Of a stretch of DNA of 64,000 nucleotides, positions 26,175 through 33,299 are shown in pieces. The translations under genes were made by a program, and so were the position numbers. The DNA comes from Prochlorococcus sp. AG-388-A01 (GTDB lineage: Bacteria > Cyanobacteriota > Cyanobacteriia > PCC-6307 > Cyanobiaceae): the NCBI GenBank assembly GCA_003279945.1, contig QCGK01000002.1, positions 1 to 64,000 on the forward strand. The letters are read 5' to 3'. Every line of letters starts with the position of its first letter. The stretch's first letter is position 1. A model generated the notes under the pieces. It was not told where the DNA came from. It worked only from the letters and a program-made list of their open reading frames with translations, and ran no database searches.

Positions 26175-26290
26175 CTACACTAACTACATAGCTACAGGGA
26201 AGGGACAGTATAAAAAAATAATCAAAATTAAATTTTCTCTCTTACTCCTGTAGTCGTGTAGTAAGTGTAGTCAGGTGTAGTCAACTAACC
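26166..26290 (+). repeat. Iteron cluster, candidate replication origin of satellite B
   Basis: CTACACTAA repeated in tandem at 26166 and 26175, then the partial CTACATAGC, overlapping the ATPase stop. A second group of GTGTAGT units (26256-26280) lies ~75 bp further right in the opposite sense. Same 9-mer as satellite A. Confidence 0.55.
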
Positions 26291-26316
26291 CCACAAATCT
26301 ATTTTTCACAAAAACT

Positions 26317-26485
26317 GTCAACCCCCTTGTGAAACTTTTTTAAGGCTAAATAAGCTTATTTAGAGGGTTTCTTAGTTGTTTTAAACCTATATAAGAACTA
26401 CTTAAAGATGAATAGAAAGATATAAAAAAAACAGCAAATTTTTGCAAAAAAACATGGTGTATAAAGTCAGTAGTCGCAATACTTT
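26317..26485 (+). promoter_or_regulatory. Conserved non-coding block before the capsid module (satellite B)
   Basis: GTCAACCCCCTTGTGAAAC, then T run, AAATAAGC units and AGATATAAAAAAAACAGCAA, ending at the 41-aa gene. Homologous to 19485-19655 and to the inverted relic at 33770-33916. Confidence 0.55.
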
Positions 26486-26611
26486 ATGGACAGAAAACCA
26501 TTAAGAGTTGATGACGATCTCATAGAAGAGATTAATCCACTCAAATCGCCACAACATAGGCGGTATGAACTAGCTAAACAAGAGGACTTAAATGAAAAAG
26601 ACTCTAAGTAA
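26486..26611 (+). CDS. 41-aa protein coupled to the capsid gene (LKSPQHRR motif)
   Basis: ATG 26486 to TAA 26611, overlapping the capsid ORF by 20 bp. MDRKPLRVDDDLIEEINPLK start, then SPQHRRYELAKQ. Same size, position and overlap as the satellite A gene. Confidence 0.65.
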   Translation: MDRKPLRVDDDLIEEINPLKSPQHRRYELAKQEDLNEKDSK

Positions 26612-28232
26612 AAAGCTAGATACTCGTTTCCTTGATCTTATTGACGAAACAGCAGACGGACAAACTGACCAGATGACATTCAGCTTTAGTAGTGAAACAC
26701 CTGTTAAGCGAAATGGATATAACGAGGTTTTAGATCATTCTGTTGAATCAGTTAATTTAGATCGTTTGAAAAAAGATGCACCACTATTGTTTAACCATGA
26801 TGTTGACAAACCTATTGGCGTAGTCAGAAATGCTTGGATTGAAAACAATAGAGGTAGAGCAACTATTCAATGGGGAACTAGCGATTTAGCAAAACAAGTT
26901 AGAAATGATGTTGAAATTGGAGTCCTTAGAAATATCTCTGTGGGTTACACCATAGAAGAAGAAGAAGAGGACAAAATGGGAAACATTAGAGCTACTAGAT
27001 GGACAGCCCATGAAGTAAGCGTGGTGGCTATACCTGCGGACACCTCAATAGGAATAGGTAGAAGCCTTCCTACAAATAAACCTTTAAACGAAAGAATCAT
27101 GCCACAAGAGCAATCATTTTCACCTGACCATTTATATGAGTCAAAACCTGATGAACTAGAAAAAGAATCTAGGGAATTTAGTGTAATTAAAGCAGTTCAA
27201 TCACTTGCAAGCGGTCGTGGCTTAGTAGGTCGTGAAGCTGAAATTACAAGAGAAATTGAAATCCAAAGAAACAAAAGAACTTCTGGATTTTTTGTACCAA
27301 ATACAGGTTGGTCTAATACTCAAAAACGAACCTATGTAACTTCAAGCAGTTCAGCAGGGGGCGACTTAGTTGCTACTAACAAAATGCCTGATGAATTTAT
27401 AGACATTTTGAGAAACAAACTTGCAGTTACTTCTTTAGGGGCAAGAACATTAACAGGAATGGCTCCAGGTAATATTGAAATCCCTAAAAGAGATACATCA
27501 GGTGGAGCTGCTTTCTTTGGTGGTGATGATGCTGACAGTATCAGCGAAACAACTGGTAGTTTTTCAACTATTTCTCTATCACCTCACCCATTAGCTAGCT
27601 ATCAAAAATTCTCACATTTGATGGAATTGCAAGCCTTGCCACAAATTGAAGAACTTATTAGATCAGATATGGTCGAAAAGTTAGCTCAAGAAATTGACAT
27701 AGCTGCTATTGCAGGCACAGGCTCAGGTGCAAATCCACGTGGCATACTTTTTACTACTGGAATTGGCTCTGTTGCAGGCGGTACAAATGGTTTAGCTCCT
27801 ACGATTGATAACCTTATTGATCTAAAAGCTGAAGTAGGAATTGACTCTGGTGACGCAAATAGTGCTTCTTTCTTAACTAACTCAAAAGTCGAAAAAGTGC
27901 TTAGCAAACTGAAAGACTCTCAGAACAACTATCTGTTGAATCCTTATACATCTAACTTGGGTGATGCTCAGGTTTGCGGTAGAAGAATGTTTGTATCTAA
28001 TAATGTTCCTAGTGATCTAACAAAGGGTTCATCAAGCGGTGTTTGTAGTGCAATTATCTATGGCGACTTCTCACAATTAATGGTGGCTGTATTCTCTGAG
28101 CTAGAAGTTTTGGTTGACCCATTCACAGATTTCGCTAAGGCTACAACAGGCATTAGGGCGATTACTTCTATAGACATAGGCATTAGACAACCTTCTGCTT
28201 TTGCAGCTATGCAAGACGCTTTAACTGCATAA
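26592..28232 (+). CDS. Fused HK97-type prohead protease and major capsid protein (satellite B)
   Basis: 546 aa, same two-domain plan as satellite A. Protease: APLLFNHDVDKPIGVV, NISVGYTIEEEEED, AHEVSVVAIPADTSIGI. A linker near residues 180-235 is Glu/Arg-rich. Capsid: SAGGDLVATNKMPDEFIDIL, ASYQKFSHLMELQALPQIEELI, NPRGILFTTGIGSV, SGVCSAIIYGDFSQLMVAV. Conservation runs along the whole length, so the fusion predates the split of A and B. Processing would be expected to release the protease from mature shells. Confidence 0.88.
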   Translation: MKKTLSKKLDTRFLDLIDETADGQTDQMTFSFSSETPVKRNGYNEVLDHSVESVNLDRLKKDAPLLFNHDVDKPIGVVRNAWIENNRGRATIQWGTSDLAKQVRNDVEIGVLRNISVGYTIEEEEEDKMGNIRATRWTAHEVSVVAIPADTSIGIGRSLPTNKPLNERIMPQEQSFSPDHLYESKPDELEKESREFSVIKAVQSLASGRGLVGREAEITREIEIQRNKRTSGFFVPNTGWSNTQKRTYVTSSSSAGGDLVATNKMPDEFIDILRNKLAVTSLGARTLTGMAPGNIEIPKRDTSGGAAFFGGDDADSISETTGSFSTISLSPHPLASYQKFSHLMELQALPQIEELIRSDMVEKLAQEIDIAAIAGTGSGANPRGILFTTGIGSVAGGTNGLAPTIDNLIDLKAEVGIDSGDANSASFLTNSKVEKVLSKLKDSQNNYLLNPYTSNLGDAQVCGRRMFVSNNVPSDLTKGSSSGVCSAIIYGDFSQLMVAVFSELEVLVDPFTDFAKATTGIRAITSIDIGIRQPSAFAAMQDALTA

Positions 28233-28356
28233 GTATTAGAGGGTAATAGATTTGGTGTATGGAAGGGGTCGACTCTATACACCGCACTTGGAACATAGTT
28301 TGTTTCTTTACATGGACTGTTGTAGGTCTATTGCCCTCGACCCCTATACTTGTATT
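28233..28356 (+). ncRNA. Pseudoknotted structured RNA after the capsid gene (satellite B)
   Basis: P1 GAGGGTAATAGA (28239-28250) with TCTATTGCCCTC (28327-28338). P2 GGTGTAT (28254-28260) with ATACACC (28277-28283). Loop GGGGTCGA (28265-28272) with TCGACCCC (28337-28344). Relative to A, the last two P1 pairs swap A-T/G-C to G-C/A-T, P2 changes on both sides, and the pseudoknot gains one G and one matching C. Confidence 0.7.
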
Positions 28357-28406
28357 GATTGACAGTTGATCGCATATTAGAGGGAATTAATATCCCTCTT
28401 TTTTTT
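28357..28406 (+). promoter_or_regulatory. GATTGACAG leader with hairpin directly before an HTH gene
   Basis: GATTGACAGTTGATCGCA, then AGAGGG (28379) / CCCTCT (28394), eight T, and ATG at 28407. The terminator-like T run abuts the start codon, leaving no room for a normal ribosome site downstream of the hairpin. Confidence 0.68.
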
Positions 28407-28613
28407 ATGAAAACTAATCAATGGGTTAGCACTAAAGTAATTGCTGAATATTTAGAAGTATCTGAAAAGACTTTGCAAAGATGGAGGACATCAGGACTAT
28501 TAAAGTTAGGTATTCATTGGCGTAGAAAGTTTCCATCAACAAAAAGATATTTACTTTATAACTTGGAATTAGTAGAAAGAGTGCTAATCAATGCAGGGTC
28601 ATTAGAGCTATAG
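28407..28613 (+). CDS. Small HTH protein of satellite B
   Basis: 68 aa from ATG 28407. HTH_17/MerR-like motif VSTKVIAEYLEVSEKTLQRWRTSG, then GIHWRRKFPSTKRYLYN-type wing. Probably a directionality factor or regulator. It takes the place of the minus-strand 82-aa HTH in satellite A, but on the other strand and behind the hairpin leader. Confidence 0.7.
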   Translation: MKTNQWVSTKVIAEYLEVSEKTLQRWRTSGLLKLGIHWRRKFPSTKRYLLYNLELVERVLINAGSLEL

Positions 28614-28776
28614 GTTCTTTGTAGAGTATTTGACGTGGTGTCATCCGAAGCACAATCATTCTCTAGCGTGGAGATTTTAAAGTGCTTTACAAGTTAACTA
28701 TCCTAAAGTTCTGTATTTCTTCTTATTCTTCCCTATCCGTTCTTATATTCCGTTGTAAACCTCTAAGTAAAGGTAG

Positions 28777-29964
28777 TTAAGCAACTAATTGTTTTGCAAA
28801 TTTATTAAAAGTACCTTTTGGAATGAAACGACCATAGTTTTGTTGGTGAACTTCCGTTGTATGACCCATAACAAAGGCAATATCTTTCAAAGTTAAATTT
28901 AATTCAACAGATTTTGCATGAGCAACTTTTGCGAACCTGTGCCTAAAACTATATGGCTTAATTTCTTCACCTAAATCTTTTGCATCTTGTTTAAATTTTT
29001 GCCAAGTATTACTTCTGGATAAATGTTTTCCTAGTCCTCCAGAAGCAACATCACCTAGTGAAGGTAATTCTTCTTTTTTTTCTACTCTTTCTAATAAATT
29101 CCAATTAATTAAACCTTTACCATCTTCAACTAATAAAGGAGCTAATTGTCTAGGTTCAGTTTTTTGTCCTTTTGTACCGCCCATAGATTTGCGATACATA
29201 CACCATAGTTCTTTACCATGAACACCTTTCTTAACTACTAGGTGTTTTAGTTCAATAGGTCGTAAACCATAAACTGCTAAAAGTTGATATGCGTATTGCC
29301 ATTGTTTACTTTTTTCTGAAGCAATTAACTGAAGAATTTGATCATCCTCTAAGGCATAACCTATAGATTTTTCTGCATTATTAGCGTCAATTTTTACAGG
29401 GGCATATACATTAGATAATTTCCCTCTGATAACAGCCCATTCTAAAAACTTTGCTATTGCTCTTCTTTGTATGTTCCACATTCTTCCGCCATTTTTCCAT
29501 TGTTCTAATGATTTAATCATTAATTCAGAACCATCTACAGGTTTCTTTTTAGAAGTAAGTAATTTTTTAGCGTGATTTAAAACAGGTACATAACATTTTT
29601 TAAAAGTTGCATCACTTGCTGTAGGACAATAAGCTCTAAAATCTTTAATTAATTGGTCATAATCTATATTTCCTTTTGAACTAATAGCTTCTGTAACATC
29701 ACAGGATTTAGCTAATGATTGTTGACCTACTTCTGAATAAAAATTTTTATAAATAACTATTATTCTTCTAGCTGCTTTATAAAGACCATCTTCAGACCAT
29801 TCATAATTTAAAACTCTGGATTGATATTTACCGCCATCCCTTACTTCTAACTGTACTGAGCCATTTCTATTAGATATGTACCATTTAGCATCAACTGCCA
29901 TTTCTTTCCTGATCATTCGCCTGGCAGATTTAACCCAATCATTAGTATGAATTTTTTTTGGCAT
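28777..29964 (-). CDS. int: Tyrosine recombinase (integrase) of satellite B
   Basis: 395 aa, same length as integrase A and clearly homologous. Catalytic Arg in YGLRPIELKHL, Lys near KSMGGTKGQ, box YSFRHRFAKVAH, His in FVMGHT, Tyr in QQNYGRF. It targets the same tRNA core but its arm sites differ from those of A, in line with divergence of the N-terminal arm-binding region. Reads inward from the right end. Confidence 0.93.
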   Translation of the reverse strand: MPKKIHTNDWVKSARRMIRKEMAVDAKWYISNRNGSVQLEVRDGGKYQSRVLNYEWSEDGLYKAARRIIVIYKNFYSEVGQQSLAKSCDVTEAISSKGNIDYDQLIKDFRAYCPTASDATFKKCYVPVLNHAKKLLTSKKKPVDGSELMIKSLEQWKNGGRMWNIQRRAIAKFLEWAVIRGKLSNVYAPVKIDANNAEKSIGYALEDDQILQLIASEKSKQWQYAYQLLAVYGLRPIELKHLVVKKGVHGKELWCMYRKSMGGTKGQKTEPRQLAPLLVEDGKGLINWNLLERVEKKEELPSLGDVASGGLGKHLSRSNTWQKFKQDAKDLGEEIKPYSFRHRFAKVAHAKSVELNLTLKDIAFVMGHTTEVHQQNYGRFIPKGTFNKFAKQLVA

Positions 29965-29976
29965 AGCACTTGGTCG
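29957..29976 (-). promoter_or_regulatory. att-like sequence across the integrase B start codon
   Basis: TTTGGCATAGCACTTGGTCG keeps the TTTGG...AGCACT.GGTCG pattern of the att core around the start codon. Weaker than in satellite A. Confidence 0.4.
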
Positions 29977-29992
29977 TTTCTATATCTTTAAT

Positions 29993-30014
29993 ATACGTAA
30001 GGCATACGAAAGGA
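29993..30014. promoter_or_regulatory. Integrase arm-type sites, right end of satellite B
   Basis: ATACGTAAGGC (29993) and ATACGAAAGGA (30004), 11 bp apart, matching the left-end unit. Confidence 0.62.
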
Positions 30015-30113
30015 ACAACCTTTTGTAAACAATACTGGACACTACAGAACAGGATTTTAAGCTAACAACTATTGTTACGACTAAGATTATAGATTCTCAC
30101 TAATTTTGGGTAA

Positions 30114-30159
30114 GTGCTTTGGGAGCACTAGGTCGCAGGTTCGAATCCTGTCGCCCCGA
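30114..30159 (+). repeat. tRNA-Pro 3'-end repeat (att copy 4, right end of satellite B)
   Basis: 46 nt identical to the tRNA end. The following flank (CTCTATAAAAACCAAGTCAT, then a weak hairpin and T run) matches the flank of copy 1, so the segment to its right has the same left-end family as the arsenate/phosphate block. Confidence 0.93.
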
Positions 30160-30361
30160 CTCTATAAAAACCAAGTCATACTAGATAGTTTCCCAAGCTC
30201 TCTTTTTTATTGCTTTCTTTTAGAATAATGAGACTGAGCAAGCTTTGTGTGAGGATTTGCTATACCTTGCATAACCTTGCCGAATGGTATCGCTCAAAAT
30301 GATTATGACATTCACAAAATAATCCCAATATTTCCTATGATTTTAAAAAACAATAACCACA

Positions 30362-30532
30362 ATGAAATCTCTGCTTTCAAGTAAAAGATCAAAAGCGATA
30401 CTAGCTATTGGTTTAATAGCTATTGGTATTGGTGCAATTTCAAAAAAGGTTATCAGCTATCCAACTGGAGGCTGTATGAAAGGCACTCAAGAATTGACTC
30501 TTAATAAAGGGATAAACATGTTCTTTATTTAA
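30362..30532 (+). CDS. Small membrane protein (56 aa)
   Basis: ATG 30362. One hydrophobic segment (AILAIGLIAIGIGAIS) after a basic N-terminus, then a short tail with one Cys. Function unknown. Confidence 0.5.
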   Translation: MKSLLSSKRSKAILAIGLIAIGIGAISKKVISYPTGGCMKGTQELTLNKGINMFFI

Positions 30533-30555
30533 TGAGTAAGCGTCTCATTTAATCT

Positions 30556-30966
30556 TTACCAGTTTAAAAATTCATGGCGCCCTTTATCAGTTAACTTATA
30601 AGATCTTTCTTCCCACTTAAGTTTTTTTAGCCCTTTACTTTTTCGCGCTTCATTTTCTAACCAATGAATTTTTATTTCGAGAGTATAAGCGGTTAAAGAA
30701 TCGCCGTCAGAAGCATTTTCCCCACTCCAAGGGATTGGTTTTTTTGACTTTTTGCTTTCTAAATCTCTATAACTTCTACCCAAAATATATACTGAAGGGT
30801 CATTATCATTTGTTCGCGTTATTTTAAAACAAGGTGAACCCTTTGGAGCCTTATGATAAGCAGTATCGCAACGTGAATTGCTTTTATATTTAGTGATTCT
30901 TATACTCGCATTGGAGGTTGTTGGAAGAATTGAGAAAAAAATAGTTAGAAATAAAATTATTTTCAT
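30556..30966 (-). CDS. Secreted hypothetical protein (136 aa)
   Basis: Signal peptide MKIILFLTIFFSILPTTSNA, then a basic mature domain with two Cys (SRCDTAYHKAPKGSPCFK). Forms a leftward group with the next two genes, separated by 6 and 7 bp. Family not recognised. Confidence 0.58.
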   Translation of the reverse strand: MKIILFLTIFFSILPTTSNASIRITKYKSNSRCDTAYHKAPKGSPCFKITRTNDNDPSVYILGRSYRDLESKKSKKPIPWSGENASDGDSLTAYTLEIKIHWLENEARKSKGLKKLKWEERSYKLTDKGRHEFLNW

Positions 30967-30972
30967 GAGCCT

Positions 30973-31197
30973 TTAAAATTTAAATCTCTTCTTTACTTTA
31001 GAAAGCTCATCTAATCCCAATATTTGGTTTGTATCTAGATCATTTTTACAGTAATAATATTTTGATTGATTTTGCTTCATCCATTTTGAGAAAGCTATGT
31101 CGGCTTCATATCTCGATCCATATTTGCCAAATATATTTGCATTTACAGCAGTTGGTAAGGTAAGTAAAGCTGATAATGAGAGTAGTAAGAATTTCAT
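30973..31197 (-). CDS. Small secreted hypothetical protein (74 aa)
   Basis: Signal peptide MKFLLLSLSALLTLPTAVNA, then a short mature part with one Cys. 7 bp downstream of the Mrr-like gene. Unknown. Confidence 0.55.
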   Translation of the reverse strand: MKFLLLSLSALLTLPTAVNANIFGKYGSRYEADIAFSKWMKQNQSKYYYCKNDLDTNQILGLDELSKVKKRFKF

Positions 31198-31204
31198 TTA
31201 ACGT

Positions 31205-32131
31205 CTATGATTCATCATCACTAAAGAAGTCTTGATCAATTTTTGACACCTTAATGACCTCTTTTACTTGTACTCCAACAGAATGTTCAATCATTAATTT
31301 GGCAAGATCGACTCCATCAATAAGAATTAATCTTTGATCTCTGAGCCCCTTTGCAAATTCAATCGCTTCGGATGTGAAGCTGCTACTCGTCACAAAAACC
31401 CCCTTACGACATCCTCCTCCAGTCATAGCGCCAACAAAACTCTGGATGGTTGGTCTACCAACAGAATTATCAGAATATCTTTTTGCTTGTATATAAATTT
31501 GATCTAAACCAAGTTTATCCTCATTAATTTTGCCATCAATACCTCCATCAGGTCCCCTGGGAACACCTTGTATTCTTCTCTCATCTCCGCCTCCATATCC
31601 CATTGAAGCTAAAACTTTCAATACAAGAGCTTCGAACGAAGCTGGATCTATATTTTTGAAGTTATCGATTAAATCTCCTATTAATTGTGAGTTAAGTCTT
31701 TTAATTCCTTTATCAATAAGATCTTGAGGCGTGTCATTCTCCTGCTCATTGGTCGAATCATAAATATCTTCATTTTTGGAAGTTTGTCTTGCATTATGTA
31801 TAGTCTGCCATTCTTTTGTTTTTTTAATATCAGCAACAGTTAGTAATCTTCCAATGCTCAAAAAATCATCGGCATTAGGCCCTAAATACATATATCCTCT
31901 TTTTGGTCTAATTATCCCTCCTGCTTGCTTTAAGTAAGATGAGGCCCAACCTACTCTTTCTCTGGCAACAGATCTACCTGTACTCTCTCTTATTACTGCT
32001 TTTTGCTCATCTGTTAATCCTACTTTTTCAATGGTCGCATCAAAAGCATCATTTCTATACATCTCACCATTTTCTTTTAATACCAAAAGAAGGGGAGTCA
32101 TAAATTCATGAAATTTTGGAATCTCGACCAT
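31205..32131 (-). CDS. mrr: Mrr-like type IV restriction endonuclease
   Basis: 308 aa. N-terminal winged-helix Mrr_N domain (PLLLVLKENGEMYRNDAFD). Catalytic Mrr_cat domain: FEALVLKVLASMGYGG, GPDGGIDG (Asp), YIQAKRY (Q-x-K), SFVGAMTGG and KGVFVTSSSFTSEAIEFA. It cleaves DNA with foreign methylation. It lies beside phage-related elements and 4 kb from a restriction-modification pair, forming a small defence region. Confidence 0.88.
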   Translation of the reverse strand: MVEIPKFHEFMTPLLLVLKENGEMYRNDAFDATIEKVGLTDEQKAVIRESTGRSVARERVGWASSYLKQAGGIIRPKRGYMYLGPNADDFLSIGRLLTVADIKKTKEWQTIHNARQTSKNEDIYDSTNEQENDTPQDLIDKGIKRLNSQLIGDLIDNFKNIDPASFEALVLKVLASMGYGGGDERRIQGVPRGPDGGIDGKINEDKLGLDQIYIQAKRYSDNSVGRPTIQSFVGAMTGGGCRKGVFVTSSSFTSEAIEFAKGLRDQRLILIDGVDLAKLMIEHSVGVQVKEVIKVSKIDQDFFSDDES

Positions 32132-32259
32132 TTAAGAGCAAGGAAGGAACTCCATATAATAGTAGATTATTTTTAAACAAAAGAAATCATGATGGAAATA
32201 AACGAAGTTACAAGGTCAAGTAGGGGGAAAGCTGTAGGGGGAGTATTAAACGTTTCAAT

Positions 32260-32520
32260 TTATTCAACTGGAGTAAGTGAATAACAAATGTCTTTATAAC
32301 CATTTTCTTTATCCCACTTTTTCATCTCTGGAGTACTTGTCGCAGCAGCAAATCCTTCTAAATCTTTAACTTTAAGTATTAAGTGACTTTTATGTTCATT
32401 TACCTTGATGAGTTCATATTCTTCGACATATTTATGTCCCTCCTTTTCATGGAAATCAGCTACAAATTTATCGAAATCTTCAAAAGAACAATCAAACGTA
32501 GAAACTATTAAGGTATTCAT
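32260..32520 (-). CDS. Small alpha/beta protein behind a hairpin leader (86 aa)
   Basis: Sequence MNTLIVSTFDCSFEDFDKF.. with the beta-alpha-beta pattern of a ferredoxin-like dimeric barrel. I cannot name the family securely. Its ATG directly follows the AGAGGG/CCCTCT hairpin leader, so it is one of several genes under this element. Confidence 0.6.
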   Translation of the reverse strand: MNTLIVSTFDCSFEDFDKFVADFHEKEGHKYVEEYELIKVNEHKSHLILKVKDLEGFAAATSTPEMKKWDKENGYKDICYSLTPVE

Positions 32521-32570
32521 AAAAAAAGAGGGTTTTATCCCTCTATGTTAGGTCGACTGTCAATTAATTA
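32521..32570 (-). promoter_or_regulatory. GATTGACAG-type leader with hairpin
   Basis: On the minus strand: AATTGACAGTCGACCTAACAT, then AGAGGG-ATAAAA-CCCTCT and seven T ending at the ATG of the 86-aa gene. Confidence 0.68.
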
Positions 32571-32650
32571 TTTCTTTTTATATCAACTTAATATAAGTAA
32601 TTATCAAATTAAATTTATGCTTAAATATTTTAGTTCTCATTAACTTACAA

Positions 32651-32869
32651 ATGTATTATTCAGAAACTAAAGTCATAATGGGTGGTCTAGCCCATGTTCC
32701 AATATTAATTTTCATAGTAAATTTTATTAAAGGAAAGTTTGAATCTATAGCATCAAAAGTAGTTGAAGTTAAAACGGAAGAGCCAAAGTTAAAAGTAGTT
32801 GAAATAAAAGAAGAGGAAGTAAAATCGGAAGAGTTAAACGCAAGTGAATTAAAAGAAGAAGCAGAATAA
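32651..32869 (+). CDS. Small membrane-anchored acidic protein (72 aa)
   Basis: One hydrophobic segment (IMGGLAHVPILIFIVNFI) and a Lys/Glu-rich tail with degenerate repeats of VEVKTEE/VEIKEEE/VKSEE. Unknown function; low-complexity tail. Confidence 0.5.
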   Translation: MYYSETKVIMGGLAHVPILIFIVNFIKGKFESIASKVVEVKTEEPKLKVVEIKEEEVKSEELNASELKEEAE

Positions 32870-32888
32870 CGGGAAGAAAAAGTAAAAA

Positions 32889-32918
32889 AAAGAGGGTTTT
32901 ATCCCTCTAAGTTTAGAT
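32889..32918 (-). terminator. Terminator between convergent genes
   Basis: AGAGGG/CCCTCT hairpin, the same stem as the leaders, with an eight-T run on the minus strand. It lies after the small zinc-ribbon gene and also after the plus-strand 72-aa gene. Confidence 0.7.
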
Positions 32919-32941
32919 TGTTTTTCTATTTTGTTTATCCG

Positions 32942-33097
32942 TTATTTTGATTTTCTTGTCCCTCCATAAGAATATTGGCTCTCTTTTGAAACAATGTTCC
33001 AACAATGTTTACAGCAAAAAATCCAACTTTTATAATTTATAGATTTTACTCTGTAATGGATTACATCTTCCTTATTGCATAGATCACACTTTTTCAT
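32942..33097 (-). CDS. Small zinc-ribbon-like protein (51 aa)
   Basis: MKKCDLCNKEDVIHYR then FCCKHCWNIV: two CxxC knuckles about 22 residues apart, a plausible zinc site. Start overlaps the previous stop by 4 bp (ATGA). Last gene of a four-gene leftward operon. Confidence 0.6.
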   Translation of the reverse strand: MKKCDLCNKEDVIHYRVKSINYKSWIFCCKHCWNIVSKESQYSYGGTRKSK

Positions 33098-33189
33098 TTA
33101 ATAAAGTAAATAATCCCGCCAACGAAAGTACTACCTACAAGTAGCAAGACCATAAGAAGAGCAATTAATTTAGGTAAACTTCCAATCAT
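33094..33189 (-). CDS. 31-aa single-pass membrane peptide
   Basis: MIGSLPKLIALLMVLLLVGS.. is almost wholly a membrane helix. Overlaps both neighbours by 4 bp (ATGA), so translation is coupled; this overlap is the main support for a gene this short. Confidence 0.55.
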   Translation of the reverse strand: MIGSLPKLIALLMVLLLVGSTFVGGIIYFIK

Positions 33190-33278
33190 TTTTTATAGGT
33201 CATTTTGAAGGTTAAATACGCAAAGCCACCTAGTAACAATAAGCTAACATCCTCATAAGTTATTGCTATGCCGTACAT
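33186..33278 (-). CDS. 30-aa single-pass membrane peptide
   Basis: MYGIAITYEDVSLLLLGGFA.. with a hydrophobic centre and basic end. ATGA overlap with the next gene. Same leftward operon behind the leader at 33690. Confidence 0.52.
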   Translation of the reverse strand: MYGIAITYEDVSLLLLGGFAYLTFKMTYKK

Positions 33279-33299
33279 ATTCTGACTATTAATACATTG

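Larger units (their letters stand above)
23286..30159 (+). mobile_element. Capsid-encoding satellite B (tycheposon/PICI-like)
   Basis: 6.9 kb, same gene order as satellite A and bounded by identical tRNA ends. It differs in the ATPase body, the arm-site sequence, the second operon gene, the loss of the 36-aa divergent gene, an added structured RNA near its left end, and a plus-strand HTH gene after the leader. Every gene appears open. Tandem arrangement with A implies two separate integrations at the same core. Confidence 0.88.

Noticed and set aside
32889..32918. Considered as another GATTGACAG leader
   Set aside because: The stem is the same but the GATTGACAG box and a following gene are missing; it is positioned as a terminator.
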